Source: Bacteroidales bacterium (lineage in GTDB: Bacteria > Bacteroidota > Bacteroidia > Bacteroidales > FEN-979). Taken from it: a stretch of 32,805 bases of DNA. The notes below the pieces were generated by a model. That model searched no databases and was not told the DNA's origin. It worked only from the letters and a program-made list of their open reading frames with translations. Location: contig JAUXWT010000074.1 of the NCBI GenBank assembly GCA_030681475.1, positions 1 to 32,805 on the forward strand, given 5' to 3'. A program made the translations under genes and the position numbers. Shown here piece after piece: positions 1-9,055 of this stretch; position 1 is the stretch's first letter; each line of letters opens with the position of its first letter.

Positions 1-1
1 A

Positions 2-79
2 GATGCCGACCAAAAATATCGTGAAAGGAAGATCAAGCACCTTGAAAAACTGCTGCAACAATTAAAAAAGGTTGCGTAA
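2..79 (+). CDS. C-terminal end of an unidentified protein (partial)
   Basis: An open frame enters from the left edge and ends at TAA (77-79). The 25 visible residues are strongly charged and rich in Lys, Leu and Gln, with the last stretch reading HLEKLLQQLKKVA, which looks like an amphipathic or coiled-coil helix. No family can be named from so short a tail. It is kept because codon use is like that of the neighbours and the frame is open right up to the edge, but it could be chance. Confidence 0.35.
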   Translation, partial: DADQKYRERKIKHLEKLLQQLKKVA

Positions 80-131
80 TGAGCTTTTGCAAACACAATA
101 TAATCAACCAGTTAAAAACAAGTTATATAGT

Positions 132-209
132 AGACGCAAAGACGCAGAGAAATAAAGTATTGATTGTGAATCCTCTGCGTCTCCGCGTCTCCGCGTCTCT
201 GCGGTTAAT
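132..209. repeat. Inverted octamer-type intergenic repeat
   Basis: The left part has period-8 units AGACGCAA and AGACGCAG. The right part repeats CGTCTCCG, CGTCTCCG, CGTCTCTG. Positions 132-149 can pair with 173-190 in 16 of 18 positions, giving an imperfect hairpin with a 23-nt AT-rich loop. From general knowledge, GACGCAGAG-type repeats are scattered through intergenic DNA of many bacteria and yield spurious ORFs such as the one on the minus strand here. No gene is seen between 80 and 307. Confidence 0.8.
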
Positions 210-307
210 ATTAAAAAGTTACCTTTTGAGACAGCCGCGTGGGGTGGGGTAATACTTTTAGGATTTCCCACGAAAAATGCAGAATTTTGCAGTCCTATCT
301 CCATAAC

Positions 308-1084
308 ATGCCTGGATTTCTCTTTGACGACATCATCTTTGGCCCGGTACGCAGCAGGCGGCTGGGACTTTCGCTTGGAATAAACCTCCTCCCGCTTCAT
401 TCGAAACACTGCTCATTCAACTGCATCTATTGCGAATGCGGGTGGACGCCTCAGGATCAGGCTCATCCGAAATTGCCTGCCCGTACGGAAGTTTCAATAT
501 ACCTCGAACAACGTTTAAAGGAACTGAGAACCGAGGACTATTTGCCCGATGCCATCACCTATGCCGGCAACGGGGAGCCAACACTGCACCCTGAATTTGC
601 CGGGACCGTTGATGATACGATCTCCCTGCGCGATAAATATGCCCCGCAAGCCAGGGTGGCTGTCCTTTCAAATTCAAGCATGATCCACCAGCCCGATGTT
701 TTTGCCGCCCTTCAGAAACTGGATGATAATATTCTTAAGTTGGATGCCGGATCTGAAATTATGTTCAACCTGATCAATAATCCTGTGTCGCCGGTTAATT
801 TTACTGGTCTGATCGAAAGTTTGAAGAAATTCCAGGGAGATCTCATGATCCAGAGCATGTTCCTGCGGGGGAATTTCAAAGGGCAGGCTGTCGACAACAC
901 CACGCCGGAGGAGGTTGACCTCTGGATCGCGCGCCTGCTGGAGATCATTCCGAAAACCGTGATGATCTACCCGATTGCCAGGGCGACACCATTGCATAAC
1001 ATTGAAAAGATCCCGGTAACCGAACTGGAACTGATCGCGGAAAAGGTACGGAAAACGGGGCTGAAGGTACAGGTTTACCAATAG
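308..1084 (+). CDS. Radical SAM protein (COG0731-like Fe-S oxidoreductase)
   Basis: A 258-residue radical SAM enzyme. The cluster-binding motif CSFNCIYC has the CxxxCxxC spacing at Cys35, Cys39 and Cys42, followed at once by a further Cys44 that may bind a second cofactor or be incidental. The N-terminal segment with FGPVRSRRLG and the YAGNGEPTLHP strand are typical of the COG0731 group of small radical SAM proteins, some of which are related to tRNA-modifying TYW1; the substrate is unknown. The frame is open further upstream to an ATG at 239, but that extension has no family-like sequence. The ATG at 308 directly precedes the conserved PGFLFDDIIFGPVRSRRLG block and is the better start. The gene stands alone, with repeat-bearing spacers on both sides. 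Confidence 0.85.
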   Translation: MPGFLFDDIIFGPVRSRRLGLSLGINLLPLHSKHCSFNCIYCECGWTPQDQAHPKLPARTEVSIYLEQRLKELRTEDYLPDAITYAGNGEPTLHPEFAGTVDDTISLRDKYAPQARVAVLSNSSMIHQPDVFAALQKLDDNILKLDAGSEIMFNLINNPVSPVNFTGLIESLKKFQGDLMIQSMFLRGNFKGQAVDNTTPEEVDLWIARLLEIIPKTVMIYPIARATPLHNIEKIPVTELELIAEKVRKTGLKVQVYQ

Positions 1085-1104
1085 GGAATGGCGATTTAAT
1101 TTAG

Positions 1105-1150
1105 CAATTTACGTTACCCGTTTACGCATTCACCCGTTTACCTTCTTACC
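1105..1150. repeat. Degenerate octamer array (ACCCGTTT-like)
   Basis: Two exact copies of ACCCGTTT at 1116-1123 and 1132-1139 are separated by ACGCATTC and followed by ACCTTCTT and ACC, all in 8-bp register. The array begins about 20 bp after the radical SAM stop codon and runs into the promoter-like element of the next gene. Confidence 0.55.
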
Positions 1151-1154
1151 TTTG
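1147..1154 (+). promoter_or_regulatory. Bacteroidota -7 promoter element TACCTTTG
   Basis: TACCTTTG matches the Bacteroidota housekeeping -7 consensus TAnnTTTG and lies about 50 bp upstream of the 25-residue-repeat gene. Transcription would start a few bases downstream, near 1160. Confidence 0.55.
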
Positions 1155-1205
1155 TAACTGCAAACCCATTAAACCTGATCCGCTCTGAAAAGTCTCTATT
1201 ACCCC

Positions 1206-1589
1206 GTGAAGATCTGGCTGGCCTTTGGTGAAGTGATCACCGGCAACCAGGAAATCTCCGGATGGCTGGTGAACAACGGCTTTCCCGAGGTCGCTGCTTT
1301 GGCGCACGCGGTCAGCGGTAGTGAGGAAGCTACGGCATGGTTGTTCAAAAACAAATTCTTTCACCTGGCTGCCTTCGATGCCGCCATAGATGAAAACGTT
1401 CAGGCATATCAGTGGTTAATTGCAAACAAACACACCTTTCTGGTTGTATTTGCCGATGCCTGCCGGGGGAAGCAGGAGGCGATCAACTGGTTTCACAAAA
1501 ATAAAATGGAGGCCTTCGTGTTGATTGCAAGGCGGATCAAATATCTTCGTGACAATACGACGTTTGACTACCACAAGAAGAAATTCTAG
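1206..1589 (+). CDS. Small protein of four tandem 25-residue helical repeats
   Basis: The 127-residue product is not recognised as a named family. After 12 residues it consists of four gap-free 25-residue repeats at 13-37, 38-62, 63-87 and 88-112, then a basic 15-residue tail. The shared pattern is a Gly/Glu start, an acidic or Ala-rich turn, W at repeat position 8, a following L or F, N at position 12 (K at 13 in three), then an Ala-rich amphipathic stretch. This suggests a two-helix unit forming a small solenoid. No signal peptide or membrane segment is seen. The start used is GTG at 1206; no ATG is available, and in-frame CTG at 1185 would lengthen a partial repeat in front. The frame closes upstream at TGA 1176-1178. 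It converges tail to tail on nrdJ with a 3-bp gap. The role is unknown. Confidence 0.65.
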   Translation: MKIWLAFGEVITGNQEISGWLVNNGFPEVAALAHAVSGSEEATAWLFKNKFFHLAAFDAAIDENVQAYQWLIANKHTFLVVFADACRGKQEAINWFHKNKMEAFVLIARRIKYLRDNTTFDYHKKKF

Positions 1590-1592
1590 AAA

Positions 1593-4268
1593 TTACCCGC
1601 ATTTCGAATACCCACAGCTTTTACACACCAGGCAGCCTTCCTGGTAAACCAACCCGTTTTGATCGTTGCATTTGGGGCAGGTGTGTTCCGCTGCCTTGGT
1701 GCCGTCGGGGATGAATTTCTTCAGTGCGCGCTCGATACCGTTTTTCCAGGTATTGATGGAATCAACTTCGAAGTTAAGTTTGGAAATGATATTGACCACG
1801 AACGGGAGCGGCATGCCGTGTCGTAAAATTCCGGAGATCAGCTTTGCGTAATTCCAGTACTCTTTGTTGAAGGAACGCGACAGGCCTTCGATCGTGATCT
1901 TGTATCCCTGGCGGTCTTCAAACTGGAAATCATACCGTGACCCGACGCCATCGGGACGTGTTTTAACGATCCAGCCTTTCTGTACCCATGTCGGAATCCA
2001 GAAATCTTCGGCAACCCCGGTAAAAATTTCATACGGACGTTCATTCAATATACCCACTACGGCGATCCACTTTTCGTGATCGTTCTGAAAACGGACGATA
2101 TCGGCTTCCAAACGACCGGGGCGATGCGGCGCTTTGGTTTCGACAAATTCTTCGCATTTCTCCTTCTTTTTCTTATCCTTCGGTTCATTGTTCACCAGAA
2201 CTCCCGATCGCGACCCGTCACGGTAAACAGTCATGCCCTTGCATCCAGCTTTCCAGGCCGTTTCGTATATCGTGCTGATCATCTCCTCTTTGGCATCGTT
2301 GGGAACATTCACGGTGACACTGATCGAATGGTCAACCCATTTCTGCACAGCGCCCTGCATATGCACCTTGGCCACCCAATCCACATCATTGGCAGTGGCC
2401 TTGAAATAGGGAGATTGCTTGATAATCCCTTTGAGTTCTTTTTCAGACATGTGGGCTACTTCATCAACATTGAACCCGTTAACAGACAGCCAGGTCACAA
2501 AATTATGATGGAATACGTTGTACTCTTCCCAGGTATCACCCACTTCATCGGTAAAGGTGATGGTAACATTTTTATCGTTGGGGTTCACCTTGCGGCGGCG
2601 TTTGTAATTCACGGCGAAAACCGGCTCGAGTCCTGATGTTGTCTGGGTTAGAATGCTGACCGAGCCAGTGGGGGCGATCGTGAGCATAGCGATATTGCGC
2701 CTGCCATATTTTGTCATATCTGCATAAACATCCGGTGCCGCTTCGCTGAGCCTCTGAATGAAAGGGTTATTCTGCTCGCGCCCGGTGTCATAAATCGGGA
2801 AAGGGCCTCTCTCCCTGGCCATGGTAACTGATGATCGGTAAGCCTCAATGGCCAGAATTTTGTGAACCTCTACCGAAAAATCTGTTGCATCGTCTGTTCC
2901 GTAACAACTGCCAAGTGCGGCAAGCATATCGCCTTCGGCAGTGATGCCAAAGCCTGTCCTTCGTCCCTGGATGGCTTTTTTCTTGATATTCAGCCACATG
3001 TTCCTTTCCCTGACTTTGATCTCCTCCTGTTCCGGATCCTTTTCGATTTTTTTGAGAATGCGGTCAATCTTTTCCAGTTCCAGGTCAATGATGTCATCCA
3101 TCATCCGTTGGGCCTTGTGGACATGAGAAATAAAGAGACCCGAGTCGAAGCTTGCTTCGGCGGTAAAGGGCTTATCCACGTAATTGTATAAGTTGATGGC
3201 CAGCAGCCTGCAACTGTCGTAGGTACAGAGTGGAATTTCACCACAGGGGTTTGTAGAAACAGTCCGGAACCCCAGGTCGTCATAGCAATCGGGAATTGAT
3301 TCGCGTATGATGGTATCCCAGAAAAGTATGCCTGGTTCTGCCGATTTCCATGCATTGTGAACGATTTTATGCCATAGCTCGCGGGCTTTCATTGGCTTTT
3401 TAACAGCAGGATCATCAGAATTAACAGGAAACCGCTGAATAAATTCGGTGTCATTCACCACGGCCTGCATGAACTCATCGGTGATCTTTACTGAAATATT
3501 CGCTCCGGTCACCTTGCCCGACTCCAGTTTGGCATCGATAAAGTGTTCCGCATCCGGGTGAACTACTGAAATGCTGAGCATCAGTGCGCCCCGCCGTCCC
3601 TCCTGGGCCACTTCGCGGGTTGAATTTGAATAACGTTCCATGAAAGGTACGATACCGGTTGAGGTAAGCGCGCTGTTTTTGACCTCACTGTATTTAGGCC
3701 GGATGTGCGACAGGTCGTGCCCCACCCCTCCCCTGCGTTTCATCAACTGAACCTGCTCTTCATCCGTTTTCATGATCGCTCCGTATGAGTCGGAGGCGCC
3801 TTCATTGCCGATCACAAAACAGTTTGAAAGGGAGCCGATTTGAAAATCGTTTCCGATGCCGGCCATGGGGCTTCCCTGGGGAACAATATATTTAAAATTC
3901 CGCATGAGTTCAAAAAGCTCATCCTCGCTCATGGGGTTGGGGTATTTCTTTTCGATGCGGGCAATCTCACGGGCAATTCTGCGGTGCATATCGTCAGGGG
4001 TCAATTCAAAAAGATGCCCTTCGGAGTTTTTAAGTGCATATTTATTGGCCCACACATTTGCGGCCAGACTGTCGCCCTGGAAATATTCCGTTGATTTTTC
4101 AATAGCCTCCTCAAATGAATAAATCTTCCTTGCAATATCTTCTGTCTTCTTTTCCTTCATTTCCAATGCTTCATCTGAGACTTTCGGCCGGATCCTTTTT
4201 GCCAATACTTCATTATAATAGTCTGTTTTTGTATCCGTTGCCGTGTTTATCACCGTGTTTTTTTCCAT
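1593..4268 (-). CDS. nrdJ: Adenosylcobalamin-dependent (class II) ribonucleotide reductase
   Basis: An 891-residue class II ribonucleotide reductase that reduces ribonucleotides to deoxyribonucleotides with adenosylcobalamin as radical source, independent of oxygen. The SNCFV motif supplies redox Cys150. The active-site loop NPCGEIPL holds Asn340, radical-bearing Cys342 and Glu344. The nucleotide-phosphate loop APTGSVSILTQTTSGLEPVF is present further on. The C-terminal CPKCNDQNG...CLVCKSCGYSKCG segment is a zinc-ribbon-like tail with the swinging redox cysteines, as in long bacterial forms. The ATG at 4268 opens the frame. The 209-bp spacer upstream has only a weak -7-like TATCTTG on the minus strand near 4361-4367. 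I could not identify a cobalamin riboswitch or NrdR boxes there. It is the only ribonucleotide reductase in view and fits a strain that makes or takes up cobalamin. Confidence 0.95.
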   Translation of the reverse strand: MEKNTVINTATDTKTDYYNEVLAKRIRPKVSDEALEMKEKKTEDIARKIYSFEEAIEKSTEYFQGDSLAANVWANKYALKNSEGHLFELTPDDMHRRIAREIARIEKKYPNPMSEDELFELMRNFKYIVPQGSPMAGIGNDFQIGSLSNCFVIGNEGASDSYGAIMKTDEEQVQLMKRRGGVGHDLSHIRPKYSEVKNSALTSTGIVPFMERYSNSTREVAQEGRRGALMLSISVVHPDAEHFIDAKLESGKVTGANISVKITDEFMQAVVNDTEFIQRFPVNSDDPAVKKPMKARELWHKIVHNAWKSAEPGILFWDTIIRESIPDCYDDLGFRTVSTNPCGEIPLCTYDSCRLLAINLYNYVDKPFTAEASFDSGLFISHVHKAQRMMDDIIDLELEKIDRILKKIEKDPEQEEIKVRERNMWLNIKKKAIQGRRTGFGITAEGDMLAALGSCYGTDDATDFSVEVHKILAIEAYRSSVTMARERGPFPIYDTGREQNNPFIQRLSEAAPDVYADMTKYGRRNIAMLTIAPTGSVSILTQTTSGLEPVFAVNYKRRRKVNPNDKNVTITFTDEVGDTWEEYNVFHHNFVTWLSVNGFNVDEVAHMSEKELKGIIKQSPYFKATANDVDWVAKVHMQGAVQKWVDHSISVTVNVPNDAKEEMISTIYETAWKAGCKGMTVYRDGSRSGVLVNNEPKDKKKKEKCEEFVETKAPHRPGRLEADIVRFQNDHEKWIAVVGILNERPYEIFTGVAEDFWIPTWVQKGWIVKTRPDGVGSRYDFQFEDRQGYKITIEGLSRSFNKEYWNYAKLISGILRHGMPLPFVVNIISKLNFEVDSINTWKNGIERALKKFIPDGTKAAEHTCPKCNDQNGLVYQEGCLVCKSCGYSKCG

Positions 4269-4477
4269 GCATGAACAGGATTAGCTGTTATGTTCTGATT
4301 TGATTAACTGATTGTTCTTGCGAACGTTCCAATAAATTTTCGGGAGAATAATTTACGCAGCAAGATACAACGAACAATGGGTTTCGCAGAATTTAGTTAT
4401 TAACACAAAAAGAGAGCGTAGAGGTAACAACCTGAATTAAAAAAACATATACTTTGATAATTCAGCTAATGCGCTTT

Positions 4478-4933
4478 TTAACCGGATTCCGGCAATTCTT
4501 CCGCCTTCCAGACCAGCTTTGTTCCAAAGCCAAGGCGGTTATCGGTCATTTTTATAAAATCGGGCGCCAGGGACCAAAGGTACAGATCAGGCATCATCCG
4601 CGCTATTGGAAACCGTTTCAGATACCTGGACCTGGCAACCGATAAATCGTCACCCTCCATGGGTTTTATGGTTCCGGTAAACTGTATCCCCCTGATTTTT
4701 CCGACAATTCTGGTTTCAAGGGCGATGGCGCCCGCCACCTGGTAGTTTTTGCCTTCAATTACATCACGAATATGACGGGTTTTATAATCAGAGGTAAAAA
4801 TGAATTGATTACGCTCCTTAAGCCAGGCATAATAACATGTGGCACAATAGGGTACGTTATCCCGTGAAACAGCGAGGGTGAGTATATGATGTTCTCCGAT
4901 AAAATCGAGGATGCGCTGTTCAGGATGGTTCAT
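4478..4933 (-). CDS. Pyridoxamine 5'-phosphate oxidase-like FMN-binding split-barrel protein
   Basis: A 151-residue protein of the FMN-binding split-barrel fold, closest by eye to the UPF0306/YhbP group. Supporting features are the N-terminal helix with HHILTLAVSRDNVPYCATC, the strand FIFTSDYKTRHIRDV and the IRGIQFTGTIKPM strand typical of PNPOx-like domains. Substrate and cofactor are not proven; members may bind FMN or F420 or only look like oxidases. The start ATG (4933) lies 2 bp after the stop of the large surface protein gene, so the two are almost certainly cotranscribed. It has no signal peptide and should be cytosolic, an odd partner for an outer-membrane protein. Confidence 0.8.
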   Translation of the reverse strand: MNHPEQRILDFIGEHHILTLAVSRDNVPYCATCYYAWLKERNQFIFTSDYKTRHIRDVIEGKNYQVAGAIALETRIVGKIRGIQFTGTIKPMEGDDLSVARSRYLKRFPIARMMPDLYLWSLAPDFIKMTDNRLGFGTKLVWKAEELPESG

Positions 4934-4935
4934 GG

Positions 4936-7900
4936 TTAAAAATCAAGACTGAGTGAGAAATAGAAAACAGGTTTGCCGATACGCCCGTCTTCCACACCCC
5001 AGGCAAGGTCGCCACGCAAAAAATATCCGAATAACCTGGTACGTGCGCCTAATCCAAAACCCTCCACAATCGGTTCTTTCTGCATTTCAACTTTGATGAA
5101 CAGGGGTTTCCGGTATATGTACCTTGTAAACAACTGGTTATCTTCCGACCAGGGGGATGTGCCTGTCCAGGCAGTACCCACATCCCCAAACGCAACGATT
5201 TGGAAATTATTAATAAAATCGGATCGGATCGGACGGTTAAAGAGATAACGGAACACCGGCCAGCGCAACTCCGTGTTGAAAACAAAAAAGCTGTTCCCAT
5301 TCCTGATATTCTGGTCAAAGCCACGCATGTTTGTGGCCAGGGTCTGGAAAGCATAGTTCTGGTCGAAAGAAACAGGAACATCGACATTGTAGGTCGGAAA
5401 GAGCCAGTTATCCACCCCGCCCATATAATACAGCAGTTTGTTGTTGCCGAACGAGGTACTGGCAGCAAAGCGGTTTGCCCAGATCAGTGTATTGTGCAAC
5501 CGCTGATAATTGCGAAAATCCATCCCGACAACGATCAGGTTATTGCCTTTTTTGTTCAACAACTGGTAGTATTCCCCGAAAAACTTATACCGGGTTCCCT
5601 GGTATAGATTCAGTCCCAGATTGCGCGTATTATCATAGGTAAGTTCGCCTTTTACACTTCCCCAAACATCATGAATATCAGGTTGTTTCAGATTCACCTG
5701 GTCCGTTGACAGAAAAACCGCCCGATCATACCGAACAGATGCTGTCCCCTTGATATTAAGTACCGGAGTAAAGGGATAAGTTGCAATATAATATAACTCA
5801 TGGATCCTGTGCCTGACGATGGAATAGAATCCCGCCTCCTCAACAGCCTTGCGGTGAAAAATGACCTGATGGTCAACCCTGCGCTTATAATTCCCGAAGC
5901 TGAAAAGATACTCATTATTGATGAGACTTACGTTCAACCGGACACCTCCGCTGAGGCGATAGTCCTCCATGAGATCGGTAACCCCCACCATCATCAGGGC
6001 ATTCAGTCCGGGGTTGATAAATACCGGCGACTGGCTCCCTGTAAACGGCTGATAGGCAAAATTCAGATAGGTGAAATCGATTTGGGTGACCATCTGGTCA
6101 ATATAGTACTCGACATTGTAATTTAACTGTTTGGCATTTTTATACTTGTCTGCGGTATCCCTCCGGTTTGTTGTCTGGGAAATATTTTTCATTTGCAATT
6201 CCTGGTAGAGATTCCACCAGCGGGATTGTGTCGAGTCATTTCCGATAATTTTCCCCTGTCCTGCCTGACCCGGATCAATTTTCGTCGTGTCGATCATAGA
6301 CAGGATCTGACTGACCACTTCACTTTGCCTGACCACGGTGAAGTGCTTTTTCTCCTGCGTTTTGAACGGTTCTTTCAACAGTTGCAAACTATCAGAATTA
6401 TCAGATCCGGCCTCTTTTTGAGCAGCTTTATTTTTAATATCCTTAAAATATCCCGGCTGGACCTCAACCTTCGTTACATGTTCAGGAAGGATCAGGTCGG
6501 CTGTGAACATTCTAAAGTTACGATTCTGGTAAACAACCTCACCTATTTTTACACCCCCGGGTGAAACATCATGTTCGAGGATATTGCGCGAATAATTGGT
6601 GATCGGGTAGGTTGTGGTGAAATAACGGTAATGCGCGATGGTATCAATAAAAGCAATGGTACTGTCATATCTGGCAAGATACCGGTTGATGATCCCGTTC
6701 TGATCGCTCAGGAAACAAAAATAGTTATCCCCATAGGCCTGAGGTTGTGTTTCGTTGGCATCCGGGGTCTTTGTAAGGCGTTGAAGTACATTGCGTTTGG
6801 TAGAGAAATTATAAAGAAAAATGTCGTTGGCATACGACATGTTTTCAATCTTCACCGGTTCATCAAACCGTATGGTGTCGTTTTCACGGTTGGAAGAAAA
6901 GATGATATCTTTGGAATTGTTGATGAACCTAGGATTGAGGTCATCATACCTGTCCCTGGTCACCTGTTCATGTGATCCGGAGGCAATATTAAACACGAAA
7001 ATGTCAGACTGCCCCTTTTGCACGGCGGATAAAACCAGCAAGCTCCCATCGCCGGAGTAGGACATGTCCAGAACCTTTTGAAAATTAACCAGCACCTGAC
7101 GCTCCAGGCGCTTTTCTTCAAGATTGTAGAAATAGAGCCAGATTTCACCTTTGCGTTCCACCAGAAAAGTAAGAAGTTGTCCGCTCGGATGCCATGCGAC
7201 GAGTGGATATGAATAATCGGGCCGATCGGCCAACCGGTAACCACCGCGGTAAATTCTCCTGGTTTTACCGGTCTCCGTATTCTGTATGAATATTTTATAA
7301 ATTCCAAGCTGATGGGTCGCGTAAGCCATAGCGCCACCATCCGGGCCTATTTTGAGGGAATGATAAACCCGATCGGGCCTGTTCCGCTTGTTGAACATGT
7401 TACCCGGGACAGCAGTACGGCCGGATTCCTGTTGATTGTAAACATCCTTATAAAAGGCAAGCCATTCCTGGATGACCGTTTTAAGGCTTACACCCAGAAC
7501 ATATTGAAAACCCCGCTCAACATTCCGGCTGAGGCGCGCCATGTAAACAATGTTCGGGATGGATGAGGAACCATATTTGATCGCGAGGTAATTCCACAGC
7601 GAGTGACCGGCAAAAGTGGCCTCAGCCCCGGTAAGACCATTGAATTTTTCGAATTTTCTGTTCAGGATGGCATCCCTTACCTGGTTTTCGATATCGGCAT
7701 CCCATTTGCGGGAGATGAATGAGATCAGGCCATTCATATACCATTCAGGAACCGAGAACAGCGCATTGTTCTTGATCTGTGCCCCAATACCGGTGCCATA
7801 GATCATGTTGTTCAGGATCACCTGGGCAATGCCGGCACGGATCTGCTGATCAAAATGTTCGTAATTGCCATCAAAATAAAGGAGTACCCGTCCTCCGATG

Positions 7901-8301
7901 ATCCGTGTCACCCCACCCGTATTGTAATAATCCCAATCGCCGAATAAACCGATATTGCTCTGCTTCAGATCGGAAAGATTGTTGAAAATGATAAACTGAA
8001 CCTTTTCTTCGAGATTTGACTGCAAATCGAGCTCGATCTCCTTGATGTGCTTATCGGCATATTCGGCGGTATATTGGGCCAGTTCCCTGCCATTCAGATA
8101 ATAATAGGTGTCGAATTTTTCGAACCGGAAATGGAGCCAGAGAAAATCGTTGTACTGAACCCTGCTTTTACCGAAAATCAGTTGTGAACCATTGTAAAAC
8201 TGCGCCTGCCCAAACACCGGGAAAAACAGTATCAATCCCGGAATGATCCACGCAATCTTCCAGATTTTAAAACCCCGGTTCTCGCATGAATCCTTTATCA
8301 T
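4936..8301 (-). CDS. Large surface protein: peptidase-like domain, TolB-type propeller, outer-membrane beta-barrel
   Basis: An 1121-residue exported protein. A hydrophobic segment (about residues 15-34, ending VFGQAQ) looks like a signal peptide. Residues about 50-290 resemble the MA-clan peptidase-like domain found in Bacteroidota TolB-like proteins, but the place where HExxH is expected reads HFDQQIRAGIAQ, so catalysis looks lost. Residues about 300-620 carry WD40/PD40-type propeller repeats such as YSYPLVAWHPSGQLLTF and RDRYDDLNPRFINNSKDIIF. Residues about 740-1121 look like a surface-antigen (BamA/TamA-like) beta-barrel and end in Phe, as outer-membrane barrels usually do. It may be a surface protein or assembly factor; the function is unknown. 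It heads a two-gene unit with the split-barrel gene. A one-mismatch -7 element (TACCTTAG on the minus strand, 8335-8342) lies upstream. Confidence 0.8.
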   Translation of the reverse strand: MIKDSCENRGFKIWKIAWIIPGLILFFPVFGQAQFYNGSQLIFGKSRVQYNDFLWLHFRFEKFDTYYYLNGRELAQYTAEYADKHIKEIELDLQSNLEEKVQFIIFNNLSDLKQSNIGLFGDWDYYNTGGVTRIIGGRVLLYFDGNYEHFDQQIRAGIAQVILNNMIYGTGIGAQIKNNALFSVPEWYMNGLISFISRKWDADIENQVRDAILNRKFEKFNGLTGAEATFAGHSLWNYLAIKYGSSSIPNIVYMARLSRNVERGFQYVLGVSLKTVIQEWLAFYKDVYNQQESGRTAVPGNMFNKRNRPDRVYHSLKIGPDGGAMAYATHQLGIYKIFIQNTETGKTRRIYRGGYRLADRPDYSYPLVAWHPSGQLLTFLVERKGEIWLYFYNLEEKRLERQVLVNFQKVLDMSYSGDGSLLVLSAVQKGQSDIFVFNIASGSHEQVTRDRYDDLNPRFINNSKDIIFSSNRENDTIRFDEPVKIENMSYANDIFLYNFSTKRNVLQRLTKTPDANETQPQAYGDNYFCFLSDQNGIINRYLARYDSTIAFIDTIAHYRYFTTTYPITNYSRNILEHDVSPGGVKIGEVVYQNRNFRMFTADLILPEHVTKVEVQPGYFKDIKNKAAQKEAGSDNSDSLQLLKEPFKTQEKKHFTVVRQSEVVSQILSMIDTTKIDPGQAGQGKIIGNDSTQSRWWNLYQELQMKNISQTTNRRDTADKYKNAKQLNYNVEYYIDQMVTQIDFTYLNFAYQPFTGSQSPVFINPGLNALMMVGVTDLMEDYRLSGGVRLNVSLINNEYLFSFGNYKRRVDHQVIFHRKAVEEAGFYSIVRHRIHELYYIATYPFTPVLNIKGTASVRYDRAVFLSTDQVNLKQPDIHDVWGSVKGELTYDNTRNLGLNLYQGTRYKFFGEYYQLLNKKGNNLIVVGMDFRNYQRLHNTLIWANRFAASTSFGNNKLLYYMGGVDNWLFPTYNVDVPVSFDQNYAFQTLATNMRGFDQNIRNGNSFFVFNTELRWPVFRYLFNRPIRSDFINNFQIVAFGDVGTAWTGTSPWSEDNQLFTRYIYRKPLFIKVEMQKEPIVEGFGLGARTRLFGYFLRGDLAWGVEDGRIGKPVFYFSLSLDF

Positions 8302-8382
8302 AAGCGGTTATACAAGGAAAAATAATTGGAGGCGCTAAGGTACGATTATTTTCAACAGACTCCTCATATGGCTCTATTTTCA

Positions 8383-8390
8383 TACCTTTG
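8383..8390 (+). promoter_or_regulatory. -7 promoter element TACCTTTG
   Basis: Full match to TAnnTTTG, 26 bp before the ATG of the metallo-beta-lactamase-fold gene and within the divergent spacer shared with the large surface protein gene. Confidence 0.65.
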
Positions 8391-8416
8391 CAACCCTTAT
8401 TTAACAATATACCCCG

Positions 8417-9055
8417 ATGATAACGATTAAAAAATTTGTCTTCAACACCTTTATGGTCAACACCTATATTTTGTATGATGAAACCGGTGAATGTGTGCTG
8501 ATCGATGCTGCCTGTTTCGAGCCGAGGGAAAAGGATGAAGTACGTGATTTTATATCTGACAACAACCTGAAACTTGTCAGGAACCTGAACACCCATTGCC
8601 ATATTGATCATGTTCTGGGAAATAATTTCATTGCACAGCAATATGGGATCAGCCCCGAATACCATGCAAAATCAGCCCCGTTTCTACTTACCCTCAGGGA
8701 GATGGGAGCCTCGTTCGGTTATACCATCACCCAGATTCCCGAGGCAAAACGTTATCTCGAAGATGGTGAAATGATCAGTTGGGGAAATTCAGCCCTCAAG
8801 ATATTCTATACACCCGGACATGCTGACGGCAGCGTTTGCCTGTATCATGAAAAACAACGATTTGTCATTACAGGCGATGTCCTTTTCAGGGATACCATCG
8901 GACGGACCGATCTTCCGTCGGGCGATTTTGACCTGCTGATGACCAGCATCAAAACCAAACTGTTTACGTTGCCCGAAGAAACAGTCTGTTATCCGGGACA
9001 TGGGCCGGAGACTACGATCGGGTATGAGATGGAGAATAATCCGTATATCAGGTAG
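8417..9055 (+). CDS. Metallo-beta-lactamase-fold hydrolase (glyoxalase II-like)
   Basis: A 212-residue cytosolic hydrolase. The zinc signature THCHIDH provides His60, His62, Asp64 and His65. Further metal ligands are expected from the histidine of YTPGHADGS, the aspartate of ITGDVLF and the histidine of YPGHGPETT. The compact size and the GDVLFRDTIGRTDLPSGD stretch match the small GloB-like group (COG0491), which act on thioesters or related substrates; the true substrate is unknown. There is no long C-terminal domain as in classical glyoxalase II. The start ATG is well placed behind a consensus promoter element. It is the first of four plus-strand genes separated by repeat-filled spacers. 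Confidence 0.9.
   Translation: MITIKKFVFNTFMVNTYILYDETGECVLIDAACFEPREKDEVRDFISDNNLKLVRNLNTHCHIDHVLGNNFIAQQYGISPEYHAKSAPFLLTLREMGASFGYTITQIPEAKRYLEDGEMISWGNSALKIFYTPGHADGSVCLYHEKQRFVITGDVLFRDTIGRTDLPSGDFDLLMTSIKTKLFTLPEETVCYPGHGPETTIGYEMENNPYIR

Noticed and set aside
104-409. Minus-strand open frame of 101 codons over the inverted repeat
   Set aside because: It is produced by the GACGCAGAG-type repeat (translation rich in TRRRGD and SASLRL), a common spurious ORF, and it overlaps the radical SAM start.
2076-2636. 186-codon plus-strand frame inside nrdJ
   Set aside because: Antisense shadow of a gene with clear ribonucleotide reductase motifs; no recognisable domain of its own.
4269-4477. Cobalamin riboswitch or NrdR boxes before nrdJ
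   Set aside because: No B12-box-like sequence or paired NrdR motifs could be found by eye; a covariance search would settle it.
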